Origin: Gammaproteobacteria bacterium
GTDB lineage: Bacteria > Pseudomonadota > Gammaproteobacteria > Pseudomonadales > Azotimanducaceae
Direction of reading: 5' to 3'
Assembly (NCBI GenBank): GCA_009839405.1
Contig: VXPR01000520.1
Location: forward strand, 1-9,059
Length of the DNA: 9,059 nucleotides
Part shown: positions 1-6,823 of the stretch, piece by piece
Layout: each line of letters starts with the position of its first letter
How positions within the stretch are numbered: position 1 is the first letter of the stretch
Translations under genes and position numbers: made by a program
Notes under the pieces: generated by a model
The model's database searches: none
Seen by the model: only the letters and a program-made list of their open reading frames with translations
Told to the model about the DNA's origin: nothing

Positions 1-2
1 AT

Positions 3-311
3 CCCAACGAGGAGTTCATGCTCGACGAGTTCAAGCGCGAGATGGCGCTGAAGCCCGAGATCGAGGCCGACTATCTCGAGCTCGACGGCATCAGCGAGGT
101 CTTCGACACACCCCGTGCCCGCGCCGTGGCAATCCTGAACCTCTTGCGACTGTCCTACGTGGACGGCGCCTTCGAGGTGGAGGAGGAATGCCTGCTTAAG
201 GAAATCGCCCGCACCTTCGGCATCGACGACGACCGCTTCCTCCTGATGGACAACTGGGTGAAGCGCCTGGTTGCGCTGGAAGAGGAAGCGCGGGGCCTCA
301 TGAACGCCTGA
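3..311 (+). CDS. TerB-like helical protein, C-terminal fragment (5' end outside window)
   Basis: The reading frame is open to the left edge, so this is probably the C-terminal part of a longer gene. The first visible residues, PNEEFMLDEFKREMAL, look like the second half of a TerB-type helical hairpin (acidic loop, then a helix). A similar block recurs downstream, with YVDGAFEVEEECLLKEIA matching the family pattern of a short D-G loop followed by E-rich helices. TerB-like domains are all-helical, cytosolic, often metal-associated modules, first known from tellurite resistance but widespread with unclear roles. An ATG at 18 follows GAGGAG at 9-14, but the 3-base spacing is too short for a good ribosome site, and the residues before it fit the domain. 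The stop lies 11 bases before yejA, so the two may be cotranscribed. Family assignment is by motif only; the function is unknown. Confidence 0.6.
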   Translation, partial: PNEEFMLDEFKREMALKPEIEADYLELDGISEVFDTPRARAVAILNLLRLSYVDGAFEVEEECLLKEIARTFGIDDDRFLLMDNWVKRLVALEEEARGLMNA

Positions 312-322
312 CGGGGAGACCG

Positions 323-2203
323 GTGCGCACAATCTCCCGTCATGCGGCACTGATGTTCCTTGTCTCGCTCGCGTGCGCCCAGCTCGCAGCCGAAGGCACC
401 GCCGGCACCATCGACTACCGCCACGGCTACGCCTTCCTCGCCGAACCCAAGTACCCGCCCGAGTTCCCGCACTTCGACTACGTCAATCCCAATGCCCCCA
501 AAGGCGGGATGCTGCGCCGCCACGGCACCGGCAGCTGGGACTCGTTCAATCCAGCGGCTTTACGCGCCGCTCAGGTCGTGGCGGGACTCGCAACCGCGGC
601 TCCGCACGCAAACTTCCTGTACGACTCGCTGCTGACGGAAGCCGCCGACGAGCCTTCCACTTGGTATGGCCGTCTCGCCGACGGCATCGCCATTGCCCCG
701 GACGGCGCATGGATCGCCTTCCGCATCCGCGACCATGCCCACTGGCACGACGGCCGCCCCCTCACCGTGGAAGACGTGGCCTATACCTTCAAGGTCTATC
801 GAGAGGACGCCACCTCCACCATCAGCACGCCGCTCGAACCCATCGAGGCGGTGGAGATCATCGGCGAGTGGGAAATCCGCTTCCGCATCCGCGAGGACGC
901 TCGGGGCGACCCGCTGCTGCCCATCCAGATCGGTCAGGTTCCCATCGTCCCCAAGCACTACTGGGAAAGCCGCGACATCAGCCGCACCACCGTGGAGCCG
1001 CCGCTCGGCTCAGGGCCCTACCGTGTCGGCGAGTTCCAGGTGGGGCGGTGGATTCGCTGGGAGCGCGTGCCGGATTACTGGGGGCAAGACCTGCCGGTGA
1101 TGCGCGGGCGTTTCAACTTCGACGTGCTGAAGTACGACTACTTCGCCGACGACCGACTCAAGACCGAAGCCGTCAAGGGCGACGTGATCGACTTCCACGT
1201 CGAGAACGTGCCGGGCTATTGGGAGCGGGACTACGACACGCCGGCGTACAAGGCCGGTGTGTTTCGCCGCGAGTGGCTGCCGGTGAAGCAGCCGTGGGGG
1301 CTTTGGTGGCCGGTGTTCTGGAACCTGGACCAACCCCGCTTTCAGGACGTGCGGGTGCGCGAGGCGCTGTGGCTGGTGTCGGACTTCGTCTGGCTGAATC
1401 GCACCAACTACGATTTCTTCGGCCTTGCCACCAGCTATTTCCACGGCAGCGAACTGGCAGCGCGGGAGCTTCCGGACGAGCGCGAACTTGCGCTTCTGGA
1501 ACCGGTGCGCGAGTTCGTTCCGCCTCGGGTCTTCACCGAGCCCTACCAAGCACCGCCAAACGGCGGCGGCGGCTGGCACCGAGAGAATCTCATCCGCGCT
1601 GCGGAGCTCTTGCGCGAAGCTGGGTGGGTGGTGCGCGACGACCAGCTTGTGCATGGCGAAACCGGCGAGCCGTTCCACATCCGCTTCGTCGCCGTCTCGC
1701 CGGCCCTCGGTCGTTCCTTCATTCCCTACACCAGGAACCTCAAGCGCCTCGGCATCACCGCCAGCATCAAGTCGCCGGAAATCTCCAACTGGCTCTATCG
1801 GCTGCGCTCCGGCGACTACGACGCCGGCGCGCACTGGTTTCGCCCGAGCTACACGCCGACGCTGCTCATCTTCCAGAGCTTCCACAGTGTGATGGCCGAC
1901 CAGGACTACAGCCTGAACTGGCCCAACATGCGCGACCCGGCGGTGGATCACCTGATCTCGCAGCTCACGGCAGCGGAGAACTATGAGGACTACACCGCCG
2001 CCATCCGCGCCCTCGACCGGGTGCTCTTGTGGAACTTCTACTACGTTCCCGGCATGACCAAGACCCGCATTGGCGCTGTGTTCTGGGATCGCTTCGGCCG
2101 CCCGGAACTCAATGGCCCACTCAAGCGCGAGGTGTTCTGGGACACCTGGTGGTACGACGAGGATCGCGCCGCAAGGGTGGCGAGCTTCCGAGGAATGGAC
2201 TAG
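323..2203 (+). CDS. yejA: YejA-like periplasmic peptide-binding protein of an ABC importer
   Basis: This 626-residue protein is a family 5 extracellular solute-binding protein, the class that captures oligopeptides in the periplasm for ABC importers. In E. coli and Salmonella the Yej system takes up peptides including microcin C. A GTG start at 323 is preceded by GGGGAG at 313-318 and gives a signal peptide: basic residues at 2-7, a hydrophobic stretch at about 8-17, and likely cleavage in the Ala-rich region at 19-28. Cys18 sits in an S-L-A-C context that is a poor lipobox, so a soluble protein is more likely than a lipoprotein. Residues 34-62 (HGYAFLAEPKYP, then HFDYVNPNAPKGG) are the hallmark N-terminus of the YejA group. 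The body is rich in Trp and Tyr, as usual for peptide binders. Its stop codon TAG is immediately followed by the ATG of yejB, and both permeases of the system follow. Length is close to E. coli YejA, with no sign of damage. Confidence 0.93.
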   Translation: MRTISRHAALMFLVSLACAQLAAEGTAGTIDYRHGYAFLAEPKYPPEFPHFDYVNPNAPKGGMLRRHGTGSWDSFNPAALRAAQVVAGLATAAPHANFLYDSLLTEAADEPSTWYGRLADGIAIAPDGAWIAFRIRDHAHWHDGRPLTVEDVAYTFKVYREDATSTISTPLEPIEAVEIIGEWEIRFRIREDARGDPLLPIQIGQVPIVPKHYWESRDISRTTVEPPLGSGPYRVGEFQVGRWIRWERVPDYWGQDLPVMRGRFNFDVLKYDYFADDRLKTEAVKGDVIDFHVENVPGYWERDYDTPAYKAGVFRREWLPVKQPWGLWWPVFWNLDQPRFQDVRVREALWLVSDFVWLNRTNYDFFGLATSYFHGSELAARELPDERELALLEPVREFVPPRVFTEPYQAPPNGGGGWHRENLIRAAELLREAGWVVRDDQLVHGETGEPFHIRFVAVSPALGRSFIPYTRNLKRLGITASIKSPEISNWLYRLRSGDYDAGAHWFRPSYTPTLLIFQSFHSVMADQDYSLNWPNMRDPAVDHLISQLTAAENYEDYTAAIRALDRVLLWNFYYVPGMTKTRIGAVFWDRFGRPELNGPLKREVFWDTWWYDEDRAARVASFRGMD

Positions 2204-3277
2204 ATGGGACGCTATCTCCTCCGCCGCCTGTTCCTCATCGTCCCGACCCTGTTCGGGATCATGGTGATCAACTTTGTCATCGTGCAGTTCGCGCCCGGCG
2301 GGCCGGTGGAGCAGGCCATCATCGCGGCATCTGGGCTCGGCGGCATGTCGTCCACCGCCAGCGTCTCGTCCGCGAGCATGGGACCCGCCACGCAGACGGG
2401 ATATTCCGGCAGCGAGGGGTTGGACCCGGAGTTCGTGGCCCGGCTCGAGGCGGAGTTCGGCTTCGACAAGCCGGCGCACGAGCGCTTCTTGGCGATGATG
2501 TGGAACTACGTGCAGCTCGACTTCGGCGACAGCTACTTTCAGGACCGGCCGGTGATGCGGCTCGTGGCAGAGAGACTGCCGGTATCGCTGTCGCTCGGGC
2601 TGTGGTCGCTGCTGCTCATCTACACCATCTCCATCCCGCTCGGCATGGCCAAGGCGGTGCGGGACGGCACACGGTTCGATGTCTGGTCCAGCGCCGTCGT
2701 GTTCACCGCCTACGCCGTGCCCGGCTTCCTGTTCGCAGTACTCTTGATCGTGTTCTTTGCCGGCGGCTCGTACTTCGACTGGTTCCCCATGCGCGGTCTC
2801 GTCTCGGAAGGCTGGGAAGACCTGCCCTGGCACGCACAGGTCACCGACTGGCTCTGGCACCTCGCCCTGCCCCTGACCGCGCTCACCATCGGCGGCTTCG
2901 CCACTCTGACGATGCTCACCAAGAACAGCTTCCTCGAAGAGGTGAACAAGCAGTTCGTGCTCACCGCGCGGGCCAAGGGGCTCACGGAGCGGCGCGTGCT
3001 GTTCGGGCACGTGTTTCGCAACGCCATGCTGATCGTCATCGCCGGCTTTCCGGCGGCGTTCGTGGGGCTTTTGTTCACGGCGGCGCTCTTGATCGAGGTG
3101 ATCTTCTCGCTCGACGGCATTGGCCTGCTGGGCTACGAGGCGGTGGTGAAGCGCGACTACCCGATCTTCTTCGGGACGCTCTTCTGCTTCACGCTGATTG
3201 GCCTCACGATGCAGCTCATTGGCGATGTGGTGTACACCTTCGTGGACCCGCGCATCGACTTCGAGAAGCGCGAATGA
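2204..3277 (+). CDS. yejB: YejB-like inner-membrane permease of the peptide ABC importer
   Basis: This 357-residue protein is one of the two membrane subunits of a Yej-type oligopeptide ABC importer. The N-terminus MGRYLLRRLFLIVPTLFGI, followed by INFVIVQFAPGGPVEQAI, is characteristic of YejB and of DppB/OppB permeases. A Ser/Gly-rich periplasmic stretch at about residues 45-70 precedes the conserved block GLDPEFVARLEAEFGFDKP. Further membrane segments follow, and the cytoplasmic EAA loop, which docks onto the ATPase, lies at about 252-275 (VLTARAKGLTERRVLFGHVF). The C-terminus ends in VDPRIDFEKRE, typical for YejB. The ATG abuts the yejA stop with no gap, and GAGGA at 2190-2194 lies nine bases upstream, which supports translational coupling. 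All expected features are present; E. coli YejB is of similar length. Confidence 0.95.
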   Translation: MGRYLLRRLFLIVPTLFGIMVINFVIVQFAPGGPVEQAIIAASGLGGMSSTASVSSASMGPATQTGYSGSEGLDPEFVARLEAEFGFDKPAHERFLAMMWNYVQLDFGDSYFQDRPVMRLVAERLPVSLSLGLWSLLLIYTISIPLGMAKAVRDGTRFDVWSSAVVFTAYAVPGFLFAVLLIVFFAGGSYFDWFPMRGLVSEGWEDLPWHAQVTDWLWHLALPLTALTIGGFATLTMLTKNSFLEEVNKQFVLTARAKGLTERRVLFGHVFRNAMLIVIAGFPAAFVGLLFTAALLIEVIFSLDGIGLLGYEAVVKRDYPIFFGTLFCFTLIGLTMQLIGDVVYTFVDPRIDFEKRE

Positions 3278-3290
3278 CCGGGGCGTAGCG

Positions 3291-4364
3291 ATGGCACTCA
3301 CACCCCTCAATCGCCGACGGCTCGAACTCTTCCGCGCCAATCGCCGCGGCTATTGGTCGCTGCGCATCTTCCTCGTGCTCTTCGCCGCCTCGCTGGCAGC
3401 GGAGTTCATCGCCAACGACAAGCCCATCCTGTTCTCGCAAGGCGGCGAGCTCCACTTCCCGATCCTGTTCAGCTATTCGGAGGCGGAACTCGGCGGCGTG
3501 CTGGAGACGGAGGCGGAGTACCGCGACCCGTTCGTGATGGCGCTGATCGAGGAGGACGGCTGGGCCATCTGGCCGCCGCTGCGCTTCTCGCACGACACCA
3601 TCGACTACTCCTACGAGATCACGCCGTCGCCACCGGACGGCACGCACATCCTCGGCACCGACGGCGGCGCCACGGACGTCTTCGCCAAGCTTCTGTACTC
3701 GTTCCGGCTATCGGTGCTTTTCGGGCTCGGCCTCACCGCCATCAGTTCCGCCATCGGCGTAACCGTCGGTGCGCTGCAAGGCTACTTCGGCGGCCTCGTC
3801 GACTTGCTGGGCCAACGACTCGTAGAGATTCAGACGGGCCTGCCGATCCTCTTCGTGCTTATCATCCTCGCCAGCATCGTCGAGCCGAACGTCTATTGGC
3901 TCCTCGTCATCCTGTCGCTGTTCAGTTGGATGGCTCTCGTCGGCGTGGTGCGCGCCGAGTTCCTGCGGGCGCGCAACTTCGAGTTCGTGCGTGCCGCCAA
4001 GGCGCTCGGCGTCTCGGACATGACGATCCTCCGCCGCCACGTGCTGCCGAACGCGATGGTGGCCACCCTCACCTACCTGCCCTTCATCCTGAACGGCTCC
4101 ATCACCTCGCTCACGGCGCTCGACTTCCTCGGCTTCGGCCTCCCGCTTGACTCGCCGTCGTTCGGCCGCCTGCTGTCGGCCGCCAAGGCCAACCTGCACG
4201 CCCCCTGGCTCGGCATCTCCGTCTTCATCACGCTGGCACTGCTCTTGACCCTGCTAATCTTCGTCGGCGAAGGCGTCCGCGACGCCCTGGACCCTCGCCG
4301 AGCCATGACCCAACGCGGCGACGACGAATCGACCGGCGACCTCGTCAACCTGCAAACCGCCTGA
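3291..4364 (+). CDS. yejE: YejE-like inner-membrane permease of the peptide ABC importer
   Basis: This 357-residue protein is the second membrane subunit of the importer and pairs with YejB to form the peptide channel. The ATG at 3291 gives MALTPLNRRRLELFRANRRG, a typical YejE start. An in-frame ATG at 3198 would overlap the end of yejB by 80 bases with non-family sequence and is rejected. After the first membrane segment comes the large periplasmic insert at about residues 47-118, with the YejE-typical TEAEYRDPF and WPPLRFSHDTIDY. The family block is LGTDGGATDVFAKLLYSFR at about 121-139; many relatives have D-Q-(A/G)-R after LGTD, so the GGAT stretch is a small variation. The EAA loop for ATPase docking is at about 233-256 (ending HVLPNA), and the LDFLGFGLP and VGEGVRDALDPRR blocks are intact. 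It starts 13 bases after the yejB stop. The ATPase gene yejF, usual at this place, does not follow. Confidence 0.95.
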   Translation: MALTPLNRRRLELFRANRRGYWSLRIFLVLFAASLAAEFIANDKPILFSQGGELHFPILFSYSEAELGGVLETEAEYRDPFVMALIEEDGWAIWPPLRFSHDTIDYSYEITPSPPDGTHILGTDGGATDVFAKLLYSFRLSVLFGLGLTAISSAIGVTVGALQGYFGGLVDLLGQRLVEIQTGLPILFVLIILASIVEPNVYWLLVILSLFSWMALVGVVRAEFLRARNFEFVRAAKALGVSDMTILRRHVLPNAMVATLTYLPFILNGSITSLTALDFLGFGLPLDSPSFGRLLSAAKANLHAPWLGISVFITLALLLTLLIFVGEGVRDALDPRRAMTQRGDDESTGDLVNLQTA

Positions 4365-4381
4365 AGGATGGACGGAGCGCG

Positions 4382-4573
4382 ATGACCCACCCTGACGAAC
4401 CCCCTCAGCCGCGCCCGGTCCAGTACTTCACCGATGAGTACCTGGAGCGTTGCCGGGAACTTTCGCCAACCGACATCCTTCGCTTTCTGGACGAGTTCCG
4501 CCGCCTGTATGGCGCGCGCCGGGTTCCTCGAACGCCTCAAGCGTCGCCAGCCGAGGAAAGCCATGGCCGATGA
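4382..4573 (+). CDS. Small helical hypothetical protein upstream of the DUF5990 gene
   Basis: This 63-residue reading frame starts 17 bases after the yejE stop, with a modest ACGGAG site at 4372-4377. I do not recognise it with confidence. Residues 13-43 (VQYFTDEYLERCRELS, then ILRFLDEFRRLYG) look like a genuine folded segment of two amphipathic helices with regular acidic and basic spacing. The last 20 residues look much less protein-like. In that stretch the third-codon-position GC falls to about half, while the frame of the next gene shows about 84 percent. The N-terminal pattern vaguely recalls leaders of small CopG-like proteins, but no DNA-binding motif follows, so I assign no function. 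It overlaps the next gene by 11 bases (ATGGCCGATGA holds both start and stop), which suggests coupled translation. It may be a complete small protein or the front of a gene disrupted by a frameshift. Confidence 0.55.
   Translation: MTHPDEPPQPRPVQYFTDEYLERCRELSPTDILRFLDEFRRLYGARRVPRTPQASPAEESHGR
4553..4560 (+). promoter_or_regulatory. Ribosome binding site deciding the DUF5990 gene start
   Basis: The sequence GAGGAAAG lies two bases upstream of the ATG at 4563, with its GAGG core six bases away. It is the clearest Shine-Dalgarno match in this stretch and favours 4563 over the in-frame ATGs at 4434 and 4509. Confidence 0.6.
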
Positions 4574-5003
4574 GCTGCACCTGACGATCGTCTTGGCCGA
4601 GCCGCCGGACGGGTTCGCCTTTTGCCTGCAACGCGGCAAGGGTGCCAAGAGCGAGCGCCTCGACTACATCCAAGCGGCCGGCGACGACATTTCGTTCGAC
4701 CTGACGGTGACCGTGCGCCAAGGCAAGGCCAAGGGCATGCCGGACTTCGCCGGACCGTTCGTGCAGGGACGCCCCGGCGAACGGTTCTTCTATCTTTGCG
4801 TCGGTCAGTGTTCGGAGCTGGTGGAGCCGCAATGGTCCGGGCGCGTCAAGGTGCCGCTGTCGTCGATCACCTGGAGGCACATCGAGGAGGCCAAGGCCGA
4901 TGGCCGGCCCCTCCGCGCACGCTATGCCGCCAGCAAACCGAACGGTCAGCCTGCTCTTGCCAGCGTCCGACTCCTCGAAGACGGCTGGACAGCAGCCGGA
5001 TAG
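4563..5003 (+). CDS. DUF5990 family protein
   Basis: This 146-residue protein matches, from memory of the family, the DUF5990 pattern. It opens with ELHLTIVLAEPPDGFAFCLQ (residues 4-23), has a middle block PDFAGPFVQGRPGERFFYL (60-78), then a conserved W, basic K-V-P-L and I-T-W near 104-113, and finally a G-x-P-A-x-A segment before the C-terminus. The family consists of small soluble, probably beta-rich cytosolic proteins of unknown function. There is no signal peptide or membrane segment. The start at 4563 is chosen because the family-like sequence begins just after it and GAGGAAAG precedes it. An earlier in-frame ATG at 4509 would add MARAGFLERLKRRQPRKA, which has coding-like base use and cannot be excluded. 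It overlaps the small gene before it by 11 bases. Its presence after yejABE, in place of an ATPase, gives no clear functional hint. Confidence 0.75.
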   Translation: MADELHLTIVLAEPPDGFAFCLQRGKGAKSERLDYIQAAGDDISFDLTVTVRQGKAKGMPDFAGPFVQGRPGERFFYLCVGQCSELVEPQWSGRVKVPLSSITWRHIEEAKADGRPLRARYAASKPNGQPALASVRLLEDGWTAAG

Positions 5004-5070
5004 TCCAGCGCGTTTTCGCTCAAGTCCGTCGCCCCTACACTTCGCGCTCCGCAAGTCCCACAGGAATCCC

Positions 5071-6792
5071 ATGTCGTCTGCCGAGCACGAGGTCCGCTAC
5101 GAAGTCGATGAGCAACCTCCCCTACCGCTGACAATCGGGTTGGGGATCCAGTACGCGGTCGTCGCCCTAGGCAGCGTGGTGCTGACGCCGGCAATCCTGA
5201 TCAGTGTCGCCGGCCAGAGCGAGGCATACCTCAACTGGGCCGTGTTCGCCGCGCTGGTTGTCAGCGGCCTGGTAACGGTCGTGCAGTCGGTGCGCCTCGG
5301 TCGAATTGGGGCTGGCTACATCCTTATCATGGGCAGCACGACGGCGTTTCTGCCAATGAGCGTGACCGCGCTGGCCCAAGGAGGGCCGGCGCTGCTCGCG
5401 ACGTTGATCGTCATGTCCTCCTTGGTGCAGTTCGTGCTGGGCGCCAAGATGGCATTGCTGCGGCGCGTGTTCACGCCCACCGTCGCCGGTACCGTGCTGA
5501 TGCTAATTCCCGTGAGTCTTGCGCCCATCGTCTTCAAGAAGATGGAGGATGTTCCGGCCAGCGCGTCGGAGTCGGCGGCGTCGGTAACAGCGCTCGTGAC
5601 CCTCGCGACCATCGTCCTCGTTGCGCTGCGCCTGTCGGGAGCGTGGCGGGTGTGGGCGCCCGCCATTGGCCTCGTGGTCGGAGGCGTCACTGGGCTCGCT
5701 TTCGGGATTTACGATGTCGAGCGGGTGGCGGCCGCGCCATGGTTTGGATTGCCGCATTTCAGTGCCTATCCCGGCCTCGACCTGACCTTCGGCAGCGCCT
5801 TCTGGGCATTGCTGCCGGGCTTCCTGATCGTCACGCTGGTTGGGGCGATGGACACGCTGGGCGATGCCATCGCCATCCAGCGCGCCTCGTGGCGCAGGGC
5901 CCGCGCCATCGACTTCCGCGCCATTCAAGGCGCCATCAACGCCGACGGGCTCGGCAATCTGCTGTCCGGCATCGGCGGCACGGTGCCGAACACCACCTAC
6001 GGCAGCGGCATCGCCATCTCCGAACTGACCGGCATAACCGCTCGTTCCGTCGGCGTGTGCGCCGGCATCCTGTTCGTCGTCCTCGCCTTGATGCCGAAAC
6101 TGGTGGCCTTGATCGTGGCGATGCCGGGGCCCGTGGCTGGCGCCTATCTCGCGGTGATCATCGCGCTGCTGTTCGTGTTCGGCGTGAAGATCCTGACAGC
6201 CGACGGGCTCGACTACCGCAAGAGCCTGATCGTGGGTTTCGCCTTCTGGGTGGGCCTCGCGTTCCAGTTCGACTTGGTGTACCCGCAGTTCTTGACCGGT
6301 GCCTGGGGGGAACTGCTCGGGCATGGGATGACCGCGGGCGGCATCACCGTGATCCTCCTTTCCGGCTTTCTCGACCTGACCGCAGCGCGGCCAAGGCGCC
6401 TGCGCACCGCCCTTTCCGCGTCTTCCCTTGCCGAAATCGACGGCTTCCTGTGCCGCTTCGCGAGCAAGGCACGGTACGACGAAACCATGACCTCCCGTTT
6501 GCGTGCCGTTGCCGAGGAGACCTTGCATACCCTCCTCGCCAACAGTGCCTCCGGCCCGGAGCGCGGGCTTTTGCTCGTCGCGAGAGCAGACGGCAAGGCG
6601 GCTGACCTGGAATTCATCGCCAGCGGCACCGACGTCAATCTCGAGGACCAACTGGCCATGCTGAGCGAAGGCGTGACGGAGCTTCCCAACGAGTCGGAAA
6701 CGCCCTTACGCTTGCTGCGCCACTACGCAACATCGGTGCGCCACCAGCAGTACCACGACACCGAGATCGTCACGGTGCGGGTTGATTCATAG
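5071..6792 (+). CDS. NCS2/SLC23-family transporter with extra C-terminal GHKL-like domain
   Basis: This 573-residue protein has about the first 445 residues as a nucleobase:cation symporter-2 membrane domain with many hydrophobic helices. That family imports uracil, xanthine, urate and related compounds across the inner membrane. Family landmarks are a TM1 block around Gln27 (GIQYAVVALGSVVLTP), GAMDTLGDAIAIQ at about 258-270 in the TM8 position, and PNTTYGSGIAISELTG at 306-321 in the TM10 signature position. The TM1 His of the family is Tyr28 here, and the signature [QEP]-N-x-G-x4-T-[RKG] reads S-G-I-A-I-S-E-L-T-G, so the substrate cannot be predicted. Residues about 446-573 are soluble and resemble a degenerate RsbW/GHKL ATPase fold. 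The start at 5071 (AGGA at 5062-5065) is preferred; the open frame back to 4900 lies in the DUF5990 gene and has no transporter character. The next gene starts 31 bases after the stop. Confidence 0.85.
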   Translation: MSSAEHEVRYEVDEQPPLPLTIGLGIQYAVVALGSVVLTPAILISVAGQSEAYLNWAVFAALVVSGLVTVVQSVRLGRIGAGYILIMGSTTAFLPMSVTALAQGGPALLATLIVMSSLVQFVLGAKMALLRRVFTPTVAGTVLMLIPVSLAPIVFKKMEDVPASASESAASVTALVTLATIVLVALRLSGAWRVWAPAIGLVVGGVTGLAFGIYDVERVAAAPWFGLPHFSAYPGLDLTFGSAFWALLPGFLIVTLVGAMDTLGDAIAIQRASWRRARAIDFRAIQGAINADGLGNLLSGIGGTVPNTTYGSGIAISELTGITARSVGVCAGILFVVLALMPKLVALIVAMPGPVAGAYLAVIIALLFVFGVKILTADGLDYRKSLIVGFAFWVGLAFQFDLVYPQFLTGAWGELLGHGMTAGGITVILLSGFLDLTAARPRRLRTALSASSLAEIDGFLCRFASKARYDETMTSRLRAVAEETLHTLLANSASGPERGLLLVARADGKAADLEFIASGTDVNLEDQLAMLSEGVTELPNESETPLRLLRHYATSVRHQQYHDTEIVTVRVDS

Positions 6793-6811
6793 GGGCGCTT
6801 GAGTGTCGAGC

Positions 6812-6816
6812 GAGGG
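6812..6816 (+). promoter_or_regulatory. Ribosome binding site favouring the ATG start of the TonB receptor
   Basis: GAGGG lies seven bases before the ATG at 6824 and favours that start. A competing GTG at 6803 is preceded by AGGGG at 6791-6795, also at seven bases, and would add seven residues. Both starts leave the signal peptide intact. Confidence 0.45.
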
Positions 6817-6823
6817 TGTCCGG

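Noticed and set aside
373..1986. A 537-codon Arg/Pro/His-rich open frame on the + strand inside yejA
   Set aside because: It is a frame-shifted shadow of yejA. The composition is extreme and there is no ribosome site or family motif.
1010..3340. A 776-codon open frame on the - strand opposite yejA and yejB
   Set aside because: It lies opposite strongly supported family genes. Its His/Glu/Arg/Val-rich composition is what antisense reading of GC-rich codons gives, and no domain is recognisable.
5013..5041. Possible sigma-70 promoter in the gap before the NCS2-like gene (TTTTCG, 17 bases, TACACT)
   Set aside because: The -10-like hexamer matches four of six positions, but the -35-like one matches only two, and such matches are expected by chance.
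4900..5070. Extended N-terminus of the NCS2-like gene from an ATG at 4900
   Set aside because: The added 57 residues lie mostly inside the DUF5990 gene and are low-complexity Ser/Pro/Arg. Family-like sequence starts only after the ATG at 5071.
5503..6651. A 382-codon open frame on the - strand opposite the NCS2-like gene
   Set aside because: The opposite strand encodes clear NCS2 motifs. This frame is rich in Gly, His, Gln and Arg without any fold-like pattern.
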